Part shown: one piece after another, positions 1-6,069 of the stretch
How the letters are laid out: every line of letters begins with the position of its first letter
How positions within the stretch are numbered: position 1 is the stretch's first letter
IMG/VR virus record: IMGVR_UViG_3300026097_000057
Coordinates: 1 to 34,275 of that record
Reading direction: 5' to 3' (one strand)
Source of the DNA: a virus
DNA length: 34,275 nt
Made by a program: the position numbers and the translations under genes
The notes under the pieces: generated by a model
Database searches by the model: none
The model's input: only the letters and a program-made list of their open reading frames with translations
Told to the model about the DNA's origin: nothing

Positions 1-1
1 T

Positions 2-1051
2 CGCGGTGCGCCTTCATTTACTAAGAATTTCCTTACAGATCATACACATGAATTTGCGAACATGGTTGTTGAGGCGCGTGAGATCAATAAAGCGTATGGG
101 ACGTTCGTCAACACTATCTTAGAACACGTCGGGAAAGACGGCAGAATCCACGGACATATTAACCAGCTCCGTTCGGATTCGGGCGGAACGGTTAGTGGCC
201 GCCTTTCAATGTCAAATCCAAACCTTCAGCAAGTCCCTGCGCGGAATCCTGAAATCGGAAAAATGATTCGGTCTCTTTTCCTACCGGAAGAAGGGCAGCA
301 GTGGGCCGCCGTAGACTTCTCGCAGCAGGAGCCACGGATCTTGGTCCACTACGCACACCAGTACAACAAATACAAAAAAGGTGTGATCGATGGGGTCGAT
401 GAATTTGTACGTCTGTATAATGAAGACCCGAACACAGACTTCCACACGATGGTGGCAGACATTGCCAACATCCCACGGAAGCAAGCCAAGGTGATCAACC
501 TCGGCATGATGTATGGCATGGGGGTAAATAAGCTATCCGAGCAGCTAGGCATCGAAAAGGACGAAGCAAAAGACATTATTCGCCAGTACCACACGAAAGT
601 ACCGTTCGTGAAGGCGCTGATGGACGGTGTGTCACGGCAACTGGACGACCCGAAGAGCAGAGGACAGATCAGAAGCCTCAAGGGAAGAAAGTGCCGCTTT
701 GATCTTTGGGAACCAGACTCGTTCGATATGCATAAGGCAATGCCATACGAAGAAGCTGTCGCGGCTCACGGGCCACATACTCGGTTGAAAAGGGCTTACA
801 CTTATAAAGCTCTCAATCGATTAATCCAAGCCTCCGCGGCAGATATGACAAAGCAAGCCATGGTTAACGTGTGCGAGGCAGGGGTTTCGCCTATGCTTCA
901 GATACACGACGAGCTTGCCTTCAGTGTCGATAACGTAGAGCAGGCCAGGGAATTGGCCGACATGATGGAGCAGGCCGTGCCGCTGGCCGTTCCGAATAAA
1001 TGCGATATTGACATTGGACCATCCTGGGGAGAAGCTAAAGAGGTGGGTTGA
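2..1051 (+). CDS. polA: DNA polymerase family A, C-terminal part (5' end outside window)
   Basis: Replicative DNA polymerase of the Pol I/T7 family; this is the palm and fingers part. The frame is open from base 2, so the ATG at 62 is internal and the gene continues upstream of the window. Motif A (VDFSQQEPR) has its catalytic Asp at 314-316. Motif B (RKQAKVINLGMMYG) lies at 476-517. Motif C (QIHDEL) has the HDE triad at 905-913. The residue equivalent to E. coli Phe762 is Leu (codon 500-502), while the O-helix Arg, Lys and Tyr are kept. Any exonuclease domain would lie upstream and cannot be judged. A strong terminator follows. Confidence 0.97.
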   Translation, partial: RGAPSFTKNFLTDHTHEFANMVVEAREINKAYGTFVNTILEHVGKDGRIHGHINQLRSDSGGTVSGRLSMSNPNLQQVPARNPEIGKMIRSLFLPEEGQQWAAVDFSQQEPRILVHYAHQYNKYKKGVIDGVDEFVRLYNEDPNTDFHTMVADIANIPRKQAKVINLGMMYGMGVNKLSEQLGIEKDEAKDIIRQYHTKVPFVKALMDGVSRQLDDPKSRGQIRSLKGRKCRFDLWEPDSFDMHKAMPYEEAVAAHGPHTRLKRAYTYKALNRLIQASAADMTKQAMVNVCEAGVSPMLQIHDELAFSVDNVEQARELADMMEQAVPLAVPNKCDIDIGPSWGEAKEVG

Positions 1052-1094
1052 GCTACCCACATTCATCTGAGATTCCCTCTTGATGATGACGATT

Positions 1095-1118
1095 GGCGGC
1101 CTTCGGGCCGCCTTTTTT
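1095..1118 (+). terminator. Intrinsic terminator after DNA polymerase
   Basis: A perfect 7-bp GC stem (GGCGGCC/GGCCGCC) closes a UUCG-type tetraloop and is followed by six T. It ends the polymerase transcript 44 bp after the stop codon. Confidence 0.93.
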
Positions 1119-1119
1119 A

Positions 1120-1147
1120 TTGCATTTCTGATAGAATCCCATACAAT
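1120..1147 (+). promoter_or_regulatory. Possible sigma70-like promoter for the RHH gene
   Basis: TTGCAT at 1120-1125 is followed after 16 nt by TACAAT at 1142-1147, 30 bp before the start of the ribbon-helix-helix gene and directly after the polymerase terminator. The -10 is good and the -35 weak, so the position supports it more than the match does. Confidence 0.35.
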
Positions 1148-1176
1148 CGTGGAATGTCATATAAAAGGGGACCTTT

Positions 1177-1368
1177 ATGGACACGACTAAATGGAAAAGT
1201 ATTCTCGTCAGCCGTGATCTTTACCACGAAATTAAAGAGATTGCGCGTTTAGAAGGGCGTACAATATCGGGCCAACTGCGCGTTATATTTGAAGACTGGG
1301 CCCGGGATGTCGAACTGGATAGAGACGAAATTAGAAGACTTAGCCAACAAGATGGACAAGCAACTTGA
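1177..1368 (+). CDS. Small ribbon-helix-helix (Arc/CopG-like) regulator
   Basis: 63 aa. Residues about 7-42 have the pattern of a ribbon-helix-helix fold: a short beta strand (KSILVSRDLYHEI), an amphipathic helix containing ARLEGRTIS, and a second helix (GQLRVIFEDW). Such proteins bind DNA as dimers through the N-terminal strand, usually at short repeated operators, and often repress phage genes. The start is ATG after an AAAAGGGGACC ribosome site. It is the first gene after the polymerase terminator and overlaps the next gene. Family assignment is by pattern only; target sites are unknown, but the intergenic TATGCGA heptamers are an obvious candidate to test. Confidence 0.6.
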   Translation: MDTTKWKSILVSRDLYHEIKEIARLEGRTISGQLRVIFEDWARDVELDRDEIRRLSQQDGQAT

Positions 1369-1516
1369 AGCTCGTGATGTAGTAGACAAAGATCTACTGG
1401 ACGAGTTTGCTATGTATTACAAGCTGTATCAGGAAAAGCAGGCTAATCTTCGCCGGAGTGCATCTTCTGAAGAAGATTCAACCGTTCAATCTGCTCCCTC
1501 ATCGAAAGACCACTAA
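1307..1516 (+). CDS. Hypothetical small helical protein
   Basis: 69 aa, mostly predicted helical and charged (MSNWIETKLEDLANKMDK at the N-terminus), with a Ser-rich tail. I do not recognise a family. The frame is open from a TTG at 1289, but the ATG at 1307 is preferred; its ribosome site is weak, so translation may be coupled to the RHH gene, which it overlaps by 62 bp. Its stop codon overlaps that of the convergent minus-strand gene, with no terminator between them. Confidence 0.6.
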   Translation: MSNWIETKLEDLANKMDKQLEARDVVDKDLLDEFAMYYKLYQEKQANLRRSASSEEDSTVQSAPSSKDH

Positions 1517-1728
1517 GGCTTTCTTTCTGATTCTTTACCTTCACTTTCGGCTTTAATTTTGTTTCGCTCGTGCTCACGGGCTTGCTGCCCGATAAGCTTG
1601 GCAAAGTTTTGAATTGCTTCATAGTCCGCTATAAATCCTCTTCCGCCTATAGATTCCCATTGATCGATCACATCTTCGTTAAAAACGATGCCCGCCTCAC
1701 GGGCCAGTTTTAAGAGTCGATCATTCAT
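1513..1728 (-). CDS. Conserved small phage protein, function unknown
   Basis: 71 aa, last gene of the minus-strand operon. It begins MNDRLLKLAREAGIVF and has a YEAIQNFAKLIGQQARE helix, a layout I associate with small proteins widespread in phages of Gram-negative bacteria that have no known function. The tail is highly charged (KAESEGKESERKP). The ATG overlaps the end of the upstream 58-aa gene by 8 bp, and the stop abuts the convergent plus-strand gene. Confidence 0.8.
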   Translation of the reverse strand: MNDRLLKLAREAGIVFNEDVIDQWESIGGRGFIADYEAIQNFAKLIGQQAREHERNKIKAESEGKESERKP

Positions 1729-1897
1729 TCCTGGGCTTTATAAAATCGTATGGATCAATTTGTTTCCACATCATCTTCTGTAAAGCATCGACATATGCGT
1801 TATACGTCGCCTCTACAAACTCGGCCTGTCGTTCGCTTGGAACAAACAGGTCTTTAAATTCTTCTGTGGTGCAATCAACTTCAATCGTAACCTTCAC
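1721..1897 (-). CDS. 58-aa GTG-started phage protein
   Basis: Begins with GTG at 1897-1895, directly overlapping the TGA of the upstream gene (GTGA), with GGAGGT at 1906-1911 as ribosome site. The product reads VKVTIEVDCTTEEFKDLF and contains DALQKMMWKQIDPYDFIKP near its end. Its length, the junctions on both sides and the ribosome site support it as a real gene although it is short and lacks an ATG. Small proteins with a WKxxDPxxF-like tail are common in phages; function unknown. Confidence 0.75.
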   Translation of the reverse strand: MKVTIEVDCTTEEFKDLFVPSERQAEFVEATYNAYVDALQKMMWKQIDPYDFIKPRNE

Positions 1898-2226
1898 CAA
1901 CTGTTACCTCCAACCTGCTCCATTTCTTTTATACACTGCCCCACAAACTTGTTTGCTTCTTGAGCGGGCTCATACCACGGTCTTTTGTAAACGAGGTCCA
2001 CCAAAGAAAGCATGGCTTCTTGAACCGAAGGATCAAAGTTCCGGTAGATCTTGTTCCGCGTTTCAAACTTACTGTCGCCATCATCACGCAACACGGCCAC
2101 TTGATAAGCGGCATCACCCAGAATTACACAAAGATTTTTTTCCGCCGCCGTGGCGGCATCTGCATTTTTTATTAGCTCAACTGCAAGCAAACCAATAAAA
2201 ACGAGTATATAAGAATTAATTTTCAT
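1894..2226 (-). CDS. Hypothetical exported or membrane-anchored protein
   Basis: 110 aa. The N-terminus (MKINSYILVFIGLLAVELI) is a signal peptide or anchor followed by NADAATAAEK, with a plausible cleavage site after ADA (residues 22-24). The rest is soluble, helical and has two cysteines that could form a disulfide in the periplasm. This suggests an envelope role during infection, such as superinfection exclusion or lysis, but no family is recognised. It overlaps the upstream gene by 11 bp and the downstream one by 4 bp. Confidence 0.75.
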   Translation of the reverse strand: MKINSYILVFIGLLAVELIKNADAATAAEKNLCVILGDAAYQVAVLRDDGDSKFETRNKIYRNFDPSVQEAMLSLVDLVYKRPWYEPAQEANKFVGQCIKEMEQVGGNSW

Positions 2227-2392
2227 TATTTTTCTCCGCCTGATGAATTAATTTCATAAATTCTGACTGCGGCATCCATCTTTTAATTTCTGCTATCAGC
2301 CCCGATGTCGGCCATTCGTACAAACTCCCGACCACCGCCTCATACGCTTCTGGATACTTCAACTGAATGTCCTTGATCTGATCTCTGGTCAT
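2216..2392 (-). CDS. 58-aa hypothetical protein
   Basis: ATG at 2392-2390 overlaps the TGA of the upstream 212-aa gene (ATGA), with GGGAGGAG just before as a strong ribosome site. The product begins MTRDQIKDIQLKYPEAYEAV and contains IAEIKRWMPQSEFMKLI. It is acidic to neutral and helical. No family recognised. It fills what would otherwise be a gap in the operon, and its end overlaps the next gene by 11 bp. Confidence 0.78.
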   Translation of the reverse strand: MTRDQIKDIQLKYPEAYEAVVGSLYEWPTSGLIAEIKRWMPQSEFMKLIHQAEKNNEN

Positions 2393-3027
2393 TTCTTCTC
2401 CTCCCAGAAATATTCGTCTGTATCGCCAAGCCGGTATGAAAAGCCGTTCTCCACTTGGTAGAACTCCGTCGATACCTTGAAGTCCGGCATCTTCGGCTCT
2501 TTCGGTGTCAGACTATTGTCGTACACGCGCATCCGGTTGTTCGGATAGGCAGCAAATTGCCCGTTCTCTAGCTCCAACACGTTAAAGCTCTTATGCTCTT
2601 CCGGAACTTCCGCGGTGCTGTAGTCGATCTCGTCCGCTGCTGGATGGTAGTTGTCCAAGGTAAACAAGTAGGTCGCCTTCAGGATCTGATGGTCCCGAGT
2701 AAACACCTCGAAATCCATTGAGCCAATAAACTGCTTGTAAATGGCCGTCACCCCGTAGTCCATACAATTCCAGAACTGTAGGTTATGTAGCGCCAAGTCA
2801 GGAGTCGGCGTTTTCGGATCGCTGACAAAGGCACTGATCGGCAACTTGTCATATAACGCGCCATACTCCGGCAGGTAAGTCTCAAAATAAAACGCACGCC
2901 CAGGCATCGACTTAGCCGTCACCCAGTGGCCCTCTACAAACTCGCCGTGGCCAGACTGGCCGTCCATCAAAAATTCTTTCCGCACCCACACCTTCACGTT
3001 GGGTAAATTACATACTAAATCTGCCAT
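2389..3027 (-). CDS. Conserved hypothetical protein, 212 aa
   Basis: The largest product of the minus-strand operon. It is soluble and rich in aromatics (EFLMDGQSGHGEFVEGHW, RAFYFETYLPEYGALYDKLP), with acidic segments. It has no signal peptide, membrane segment or catalytic motif I can name. The composition looks like an all-beta or mixed cytoplasmic protein. The start overlaps the upstream stop by one base (TAATG). I cannot assign a function. Confidence 0.85.
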   Translation of the reverse strand: MADLVCNLPNVKVWVRKEFLMDGQSGHGEFVEGHWVTAKSMPGRAFYFETYLPEYGALYDKLPISAFVSDPKTPTPDLALHNLQFWNCMDYGVTAIYKQFIGSMDFEVFTRDHQILKATYLFTLDNYHPAADEIDYSTAEVPEEHKSFNVLELENGQFAAYPNNRMRVYDNSLTPKEPKMPDFKVSTEFYQVENGFSYRLGDTDEYFWEEKK

Positions 3028-3308
3028 TACAGTCGCTCATCTCCATAGTCGAAATCATCGTAGTCATCGTAATCTCGATAATCTATTAACTGCTTGCTTT
3101 CCAACGGCCCGTCGCGCTCGACAGCCGCCCAAATCTTATCCGCGTCTTCTTTCTTGCTAAGGTCGTACTCCGTACTCGTTTCCTCAAGCGTCCAACCACC
3201 CGGGCAAATCGGATCGTCTGGCTCGTAGTGCCATAACGCTTCAACCTCAACCACCGTGTCTTCGTTTAAATACACTTCATGTGTACACTTGTAATCAGCC
3301 CCAACCAT
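3027..3308 (-). CDS. Hypothetical acidic protein with Asp/Tyr-rich tail
   Basis: 93 aa from the ATG at 3308-3306, which follows a GGAGGA ribosome site. An upstream start at 3389 in the same frame is rejected because it would run through the preceding gene. The N-terminal half is beta-like (ADYKCTHEVYLNEDTVVEVE); the C-terminus is a low-complexity run of Asp and Tyr (DYRDYDDYDDFDYGDE). The acidic tail could mimic DNA or bind metal, but this is speculation. It overlaps its upstream neighbour by 14 bp. Confidence 0.75.
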   Translation of the reverse strand: MVGADYKCTHEVYLNEDTVVEVEALWHYEPDDPICPGGWTLEETSTEYDLSKKEDADKIWAAVERDGPLESKQLIDYRDYDDYDDFDYGDERL

Positions 3309-3540
3309 CGTCGATCTCCTCCATCGTACAATTCTGCAGGTAACCTGGGGTGTCCTCCCCGACCCACGAACCAAGGATATTGAACTCAAAGAACTCGACC
3401 GCCTCTAAGTGCTCCATGCCATCTTCTTCCATCAGCACGTCGATCACTTTCTCAGGGTCATAAACGACAAAGGGTTCCTGCCCGCAACGGACAACAACCC
3501 CTAGTACGCAATGATCGTATCGATCATCAATCTTTAACAC
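3295..3540 (-). CDS. Hypothetical acidic protein, 81 aa
   Basis: Begins MLKIDDRYDHCVLGVVVRCG and is strongly acidic, with several short beta-like stretches and no membrane segment. No family recognised. It overlaps genes on both sides by 14 bp, which implies coupled translation in the operon. Confidence 0.75.
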   Translation of the reverse strand: MLKIDDRYDHCVLGVVVRCGQEPFVVYDPEKVIDVLMEEDGMEHLEAVEFFEFNILGSWVGEDTPGYLQNCTMEEIDDGWG

Positions 3541-3778
3541 ACCGCCACCTCGCTATCTGCGACTCCAATTCATAACTGGAATATACAGCAGGGATGGGCG
3601 GAGTCGATAACTCCGCCGCCTTGCGACGGTAATGACGGACCTTGGCTTGCATATCCCTGTCGTTCGTCTCATTCATCATGTCGTACTCGTCCGCAAGGAA
3701 CGCATACCACTCCGCGGCACACGGGCCAGTCAGCCCGTTATATAATTGATCTCGAACGATCTTTGGCTTCTTACCCAT
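3527..3778 (-). CDS. Hypothetical protein, 83 aa
   Basis: Start set at ATG 3778-3776 (MGKKPKIVRDQLYNG), with GGAGGTGGATTG upstream; an in-frame TTG one codon earlier is less likely. The protein is helical (AAEWYAFLADEYDMMNE) with a basic middle (KVRHYRRKAAEL). Its ATG shares one base with the upstream TGA (TGATG). Not recognised. Confidence 0.78.
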   Translation of the reverse strand: MGKKPKIVRDQLYNGLTGPCAAEWYAFLADEYDMMNETNDRDMQAKVRHYRRKAAELSTPPIPAVYSSYELESQIARWRCVKD

Positions 3779-3972
3779 CAATCCACCTCCGCATGGTCGT
3801 ATGTGTCACGCCAACCGACGGCTTCAAAAAGTTCAGGGTCAGTCAACGACGCTATCCGTTCAATAATAGCCAAACGAACTTGAGCCGGAGTGATGTCGTA
3901 CCTGTCTTTTTCATAGGAAATGACGGTAAAGTCAATGTCGAACACATGGTTGTACGCAGTTTCAGCTTTCAC
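3778..3972 (-). CDS. 64-aa GTG-started conserved phage protein
   Basis: Start is GTG at 3972-3970 with a GGAGG site seven bases upstream; the longer frame back to 4032 would extend through the preceding gene and adds an unlikely basic leader. The product (VKAETAYNHVFDIDFTVIS, then DITPAQVRLAIIERIASL and a DTYD tail) has the layout of a small protein I recall as frequent in phages: a short beta hairpin, then DxTPxxLRxALLxRI. Function unknown. Confidence 0.8.
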   Translation of the reverse strand: MKAETAYNHVFDIDFTVISYEKDRYDITPAQVRLAIIERIASLTDPELFEAVGWRDTYDHAEVD

Positions 3973-4246
3973 GATCAACCTCCGCGTAATCGTCGTCTTT
4001 CGCGTAGTCCATGTTAAAACCCAACGTCTCACAGATCTCGATAACTTTCTTCGGTAAGTTATACACGCCGTCGTAGTCCCTCAGGTGTCCGTCCTCGAAC
4101 CACAGACCACCGCCCGACTCGTCGCCGTACACGTGATGCTCAAAGCCTTCCGGCACTCCGTCATCGCCAATAAATACAGAATACGGCTTAGACTCGACCC
4201 ACTTCAGCGTGGCCGACTCCTTATAGATCAAATTACTTTTTTCCAT
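3962..4246 (-). CDS. Hypothetical protein, 94 aa
   Basis: Start set at ATG 4246-4244 (MEKSNLIYKESATLKWVE), preceded by AAGGA; the open frame reaches 4276 but overlaps the previous gene more. Gly- and Asp-rich beta-like core (GDESGGGLWFEDGHLRDYD) and an acidic tail. No family recognised. It overlaps the previous gene by 14 bp and the next by 11 bp. Confidence 0.75.
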   Translation of the reverse strand: MEKSNLIYKESATLKWVESKPYSVFIGDDGVPEGFEHHVYGDESGGGLWFEDGHLRDYDGVYNLPKKVIEICETLGFNMDYAKDDDYAEVDRES

Positions 4247-4706
4247 AATGCTTGTCCTTGCACTTCTTCTTACCACACAGCTTTTTCTGACGTCCTACCA
4301 AATCCTTACCGCACGACACACAAACTTTTTTCTCTTTGACGCACGATAAATTCTTTAGATCCACGTACAGCTCTCCGAAGTTCTTCACGTCTTCCGCCAT
4401 CTCGTGGGCCTGTTGCCATGCCACCACATCGTCATAGAAGTCCGGCAACTCAGTTTCTTTCCAATACATCTGGAAACTAGAGTACGCACTCAACAACCGC
4501 GTAAACGAGCCAATCGACATGTCCTCTGGCGAACCCGCCGCCGATAACGTCTCAGTAAAATCCCAATCAAAGTCCCGCAGAGCCTTCATCAGGTTGTCTA
4601 ACGTCGCCAACTGTTGCGCGGTACACATGTGACGGACCGCGGCTACCGAACAGTTTTTTTGTTTGACGTACTCCACGTGCTTTACCTTCCAATCATCTAT
4701 TTCCAT
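4233..4706 (-). CDS. Hypothetical protein with C-terminal zinc-finger-like motif
   Basis: 157 aa, first gene of the minus-strand operon. Residues 1-115 are helical and of unknown fold. The C-terminus carries four cysteines in a CX2C-X11-CX4C layout (CVSCGKDLV then LCGKKKCK) within a very basic tail, which fits a small zinc ribbon binding nucleic acid. The ribosome site is GGAG seven bases before the ATG. The start faces the divergent HTH gene across a 93-bp control region. Confidence 0.8.
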   Translation of the reverse strand: MEIDDWKVKHVEYVKQKNCSVAAVRHMCTAQQLATLDNLMKALRDFDWDFTETLSAAGSPEDMSIGSFTRLLSAYSSFQMYWKETELPDFYDDVVAWQQAHEMAEDVKNFGELYVDLKNLSCVKEKKVCVSCGKDLVGRQKKLCGKKKCKDKHYGKK

Positions 4707-4725
4707 TTTCGTTCTCCGTTTTTCG

Positions 4726-4750
4726 TTAAAAACACCTTGCTTGTATGCGA
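4726..4750 (+). promoter_or_regulatory. TATGCGA regulatory site in the divergent control region
   Basis: TATGCGA at 4744-4750 is preceded by TTAAAA at 4726-4731 (12-nt gap), resembling the stronger boxes at 7063, 8256 and 8872. It lies between the divergent operons starting at 4706 (-) and 4800 (+), so it could act on both. Confidence 0.4.
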
Positions 4751-4799
4751 GGTATCCGATAACTTAGCACAAGTTTCTAGAAAGTTGTATAGGAATTTT

Positions 4800-5003
4800 A
4801 TGAATCAGAAACCGGTCAGCCCGCAAAAAATTAACGAGATCATGATTCTCAGGTCACAAGGGCTGAAGTACTCAGAGATTGGGGAAAAGGTTGGCAAATC
4901 CCCGAAAACCGTCGAAGGAGTCGTTGTCAGACACCGGCACTACTGGTGTAGAGACTTCAACTTCCCAGAAATCATGCACAAAAAACGCTTTGGAGCTAAA
5001 TGA
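4800..5003 (+). CDS. Small helix-turn-helix DNA-binding protein
   Basis: 67 aa from ATG 4800, which has AGGA nine bases upstream; the frame is open much further back, but that part is antisense to the zinc-finger gene. Residues 7-45 read as a helix-turn-helix of the sigma-region-4 or LuxR kind: INEIMILRSQGLKYSEIGEK, then VGKSPKTVEGVVVRHRHYW as recognition helix. It is short enough to be only the DNA-binding domain, so it is a candidate transcription switch protein. Divergent from the minus-strand operon, whose promoter it may control. Confidence 0.72.
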   Translation: MNQKPVSPQKINEIMILRSQGLKYSEIGEKVGKSPKTVEGVVVRHRHYWCRDFNFPEIMHKKRFGAK

Positions 5004-5278
5004 TGAAAGACAACAAAGATGACAAAACTCTCGACATCGAAGATGCGACGATCGTCGAAGAACAAATCGAAAGCAAAGACATGGACGAACTCGAAGCCGC
5101 TATCGATAGCCGTATGGAATGGTCCAACGCCGTCGAACTAGTTCAAGACGCACTGGTCGAATGGATCGAGTACAACAATGACCTGTACTTCTCCGCGGCA
5201 GACGACGAAGAAGCCGCGTCCATCAAAAGATTGAGCGAAGAAACACTCAATGCTTGGAAAAGAATCCTGCAAGGGTAA
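5000..5278 (+). CDS. Hypothetical acidic protein, 92 aa
   Basis: Starts MMKDNKDDKTLDIEDATI; the first ATG overlaps the TGA of the HTH gene (ATGA), with a second ATG next to it. Very acidic, with an amphipathic helical middle (NAVELVQDALVEWIEYNND) and a helical C-terminus. No known family. Co-transcribed with the HTH gene. Confidence 0.78.
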   Translation: MMKDNKDDKTLDIEDATIVEEQIESKDMDELEAAIDSRMEWSNAVELVQDALVEWIEYNNDLYFSAADDEEAASIKRLSEETLNAWKRILQG

Positions 5279-5306
5279 TATGGATAGTTCACCCACAGGA
5301 GGAACC

Positions 5307-5525
5307 ATGGACCAATATACAAAAATCGTCCTAGATAACGCACGTTGGACCGGCAAAGATCAAAAAACAGATCAACCTATCTACTCGGTCAGCCACGACG
5401 GCATCGATTACGAAGCAAATAATACCTATGACCTCATCATCATGTTGCGCAAAGCAAACAACGTGGATGTCGTCGAACACATGGAAGTCATTCGGGAAAA
5501 GCACGGGAAGCCCGCTTCTGCTTGA
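5307..5525 (+). CDS. Hypothetical protein, 72 aa
   Basis: ATG 5307 follows a strong AGGAGG site (5297-5302); the open frame extends back to 5250, but this start is clearly better. The product begins MDQYTKIVLDNARWTGKDQK and looks like a small beta-rich domain followed by a helix. Not recognised. Its stop codon lies inside the -35 box of the putative RNA promoter. Confidence 0.8.
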   Translation: MDQYTKIVLDNARWTGKDQKTDQPIYSVSHDGIDYEANNTYDLIIMLRKANNVDVVEHMEVIREKHGKPASA

Positions 5526-5550
5526 CAGATCGTCAGGCATCGCATACCTT
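5522..5550 (+). promoter_or_regulatory. Candidate promoter of the structured RNA, with TATGCGA heptamer (reverse)
   Basis: A consensus TTGACA at 5522-5527 is spaced 17 nt from TACCTT at 5545-5550. TCGCATA, the reverse complement of TATGCGA, occupies 5540-5546 and overlaps the -10. Predicted transcription start is near 5557, just before the first hairpin. Confidence 0.5.
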
Positions 5551-5556
5551 AGAGTC

Positions 5557-5790
5557 ATTCCTTCGGGAATGGAAAAAGTCCTCGGGACCGGACGCTAGGT
5601 TGAAACATGACCGATAAGCTGTCCCACTGCCGAGGAAAACTTACTTTTCTCCGTAAGTTGAGTACGTAAAGCCCTTGGCTACTCAGTAGCCAAGGCACAA
5701 AATTCTTAGTCCTCCCAACTGAGATGTGACCCACGGGTCACGACCCAAGGCCCCTGATTCGCTAACCACGGATCACGGGCCTTTTCTTTT
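5557..5790 (+). ncRNA. Putative structured non-coding RNA with anti-Shine-Dalgarno loop
   Basis: No open frame, but a dense series of stems. CATTCC/GGAATG with a TTCG loop lies near 5565-5571. A closing stem TCCTCGG 5579-5585 / CCGAGGA 5630-5636 encloses a second one (GGACGCT...AGCTGTCC). Next come AACTTAC 5638-5644 / GTAAGTT 5653-5659, a 10-bp stem 5673-5682 / 5686-5695, CTTAG 5705-5709 / CTGAG 5719-5723 with loop TCCTCCCAA, and GTGACCC/GGGTCAC before the terminal stem. It has its own promoter-like box and terminator. The stems were found by eye, and I match it to no known RNA family. The TCCTCCCAA loop is complementary to the TTGGGAG ribosome sites of downstream genes. Confidence 0.6.
5747..5790 (+). 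terminator. Intrinsic terminator ending the putative RNA
   Basis: AAGGCCC at 5747-5753 pairs with GGGCCTT at 5777-5783; inside it TGAT 5755-5758 pairs with ATCA 5772-5775 across a single C/C mismatch. The tail is TTCTTTT. It is the only T-run terminator in this non-coding region. Confidence 0.65.
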
Positions 5791-6069
5791 GGCAGTAACA
5801 AAGAGCATATGTACTTATACGAGTAGAAAATGAAAAAAAATATTTTTTATAAAAAAATGGTGTATACGGTGTAGTTTGTGTTACCAACCAGTAATGACGT
5901 GTGTTTCAGAGGTATCACCAAGGTAACAGGTAACAGAAGTTAATCGGGACTACACTCGACTTTGAAATGGTTTTTTTATTTTTTCTGATTTTCTCCCTAT
6001 ATAAGTACATGTGCGCTTTGCATTACTTTGAAGTAGAATCGCAGAAAATCATGTACTAGGAGGCATGCT
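5791..6069 (+). other. AT-rich non-coding region upstream of the small terminase gene
   Basis: 280 bp without a gene. It holds long A and T tracts (5828-5860 and 5971-5985) and a set of repeats: TGTTACC at 5879-5885 and its inverse GGTAACA twice in tandem at 5922-5928 and 5929-5935. Sitting directly before terS, it could be a packaging (pac/cos) site, an origin or an operator; nothing decides between these. The ribosome site for terS (AGGAGG, 6058-6063) is at its end. Confidence 0.45.

Noticed and set aside
3309-3389. Upstream extension of the 93-aa gene
   Set aside because: Would double-code through the previous gene and lacks a ribosome site; ATG at 3308 has GGAGGA.
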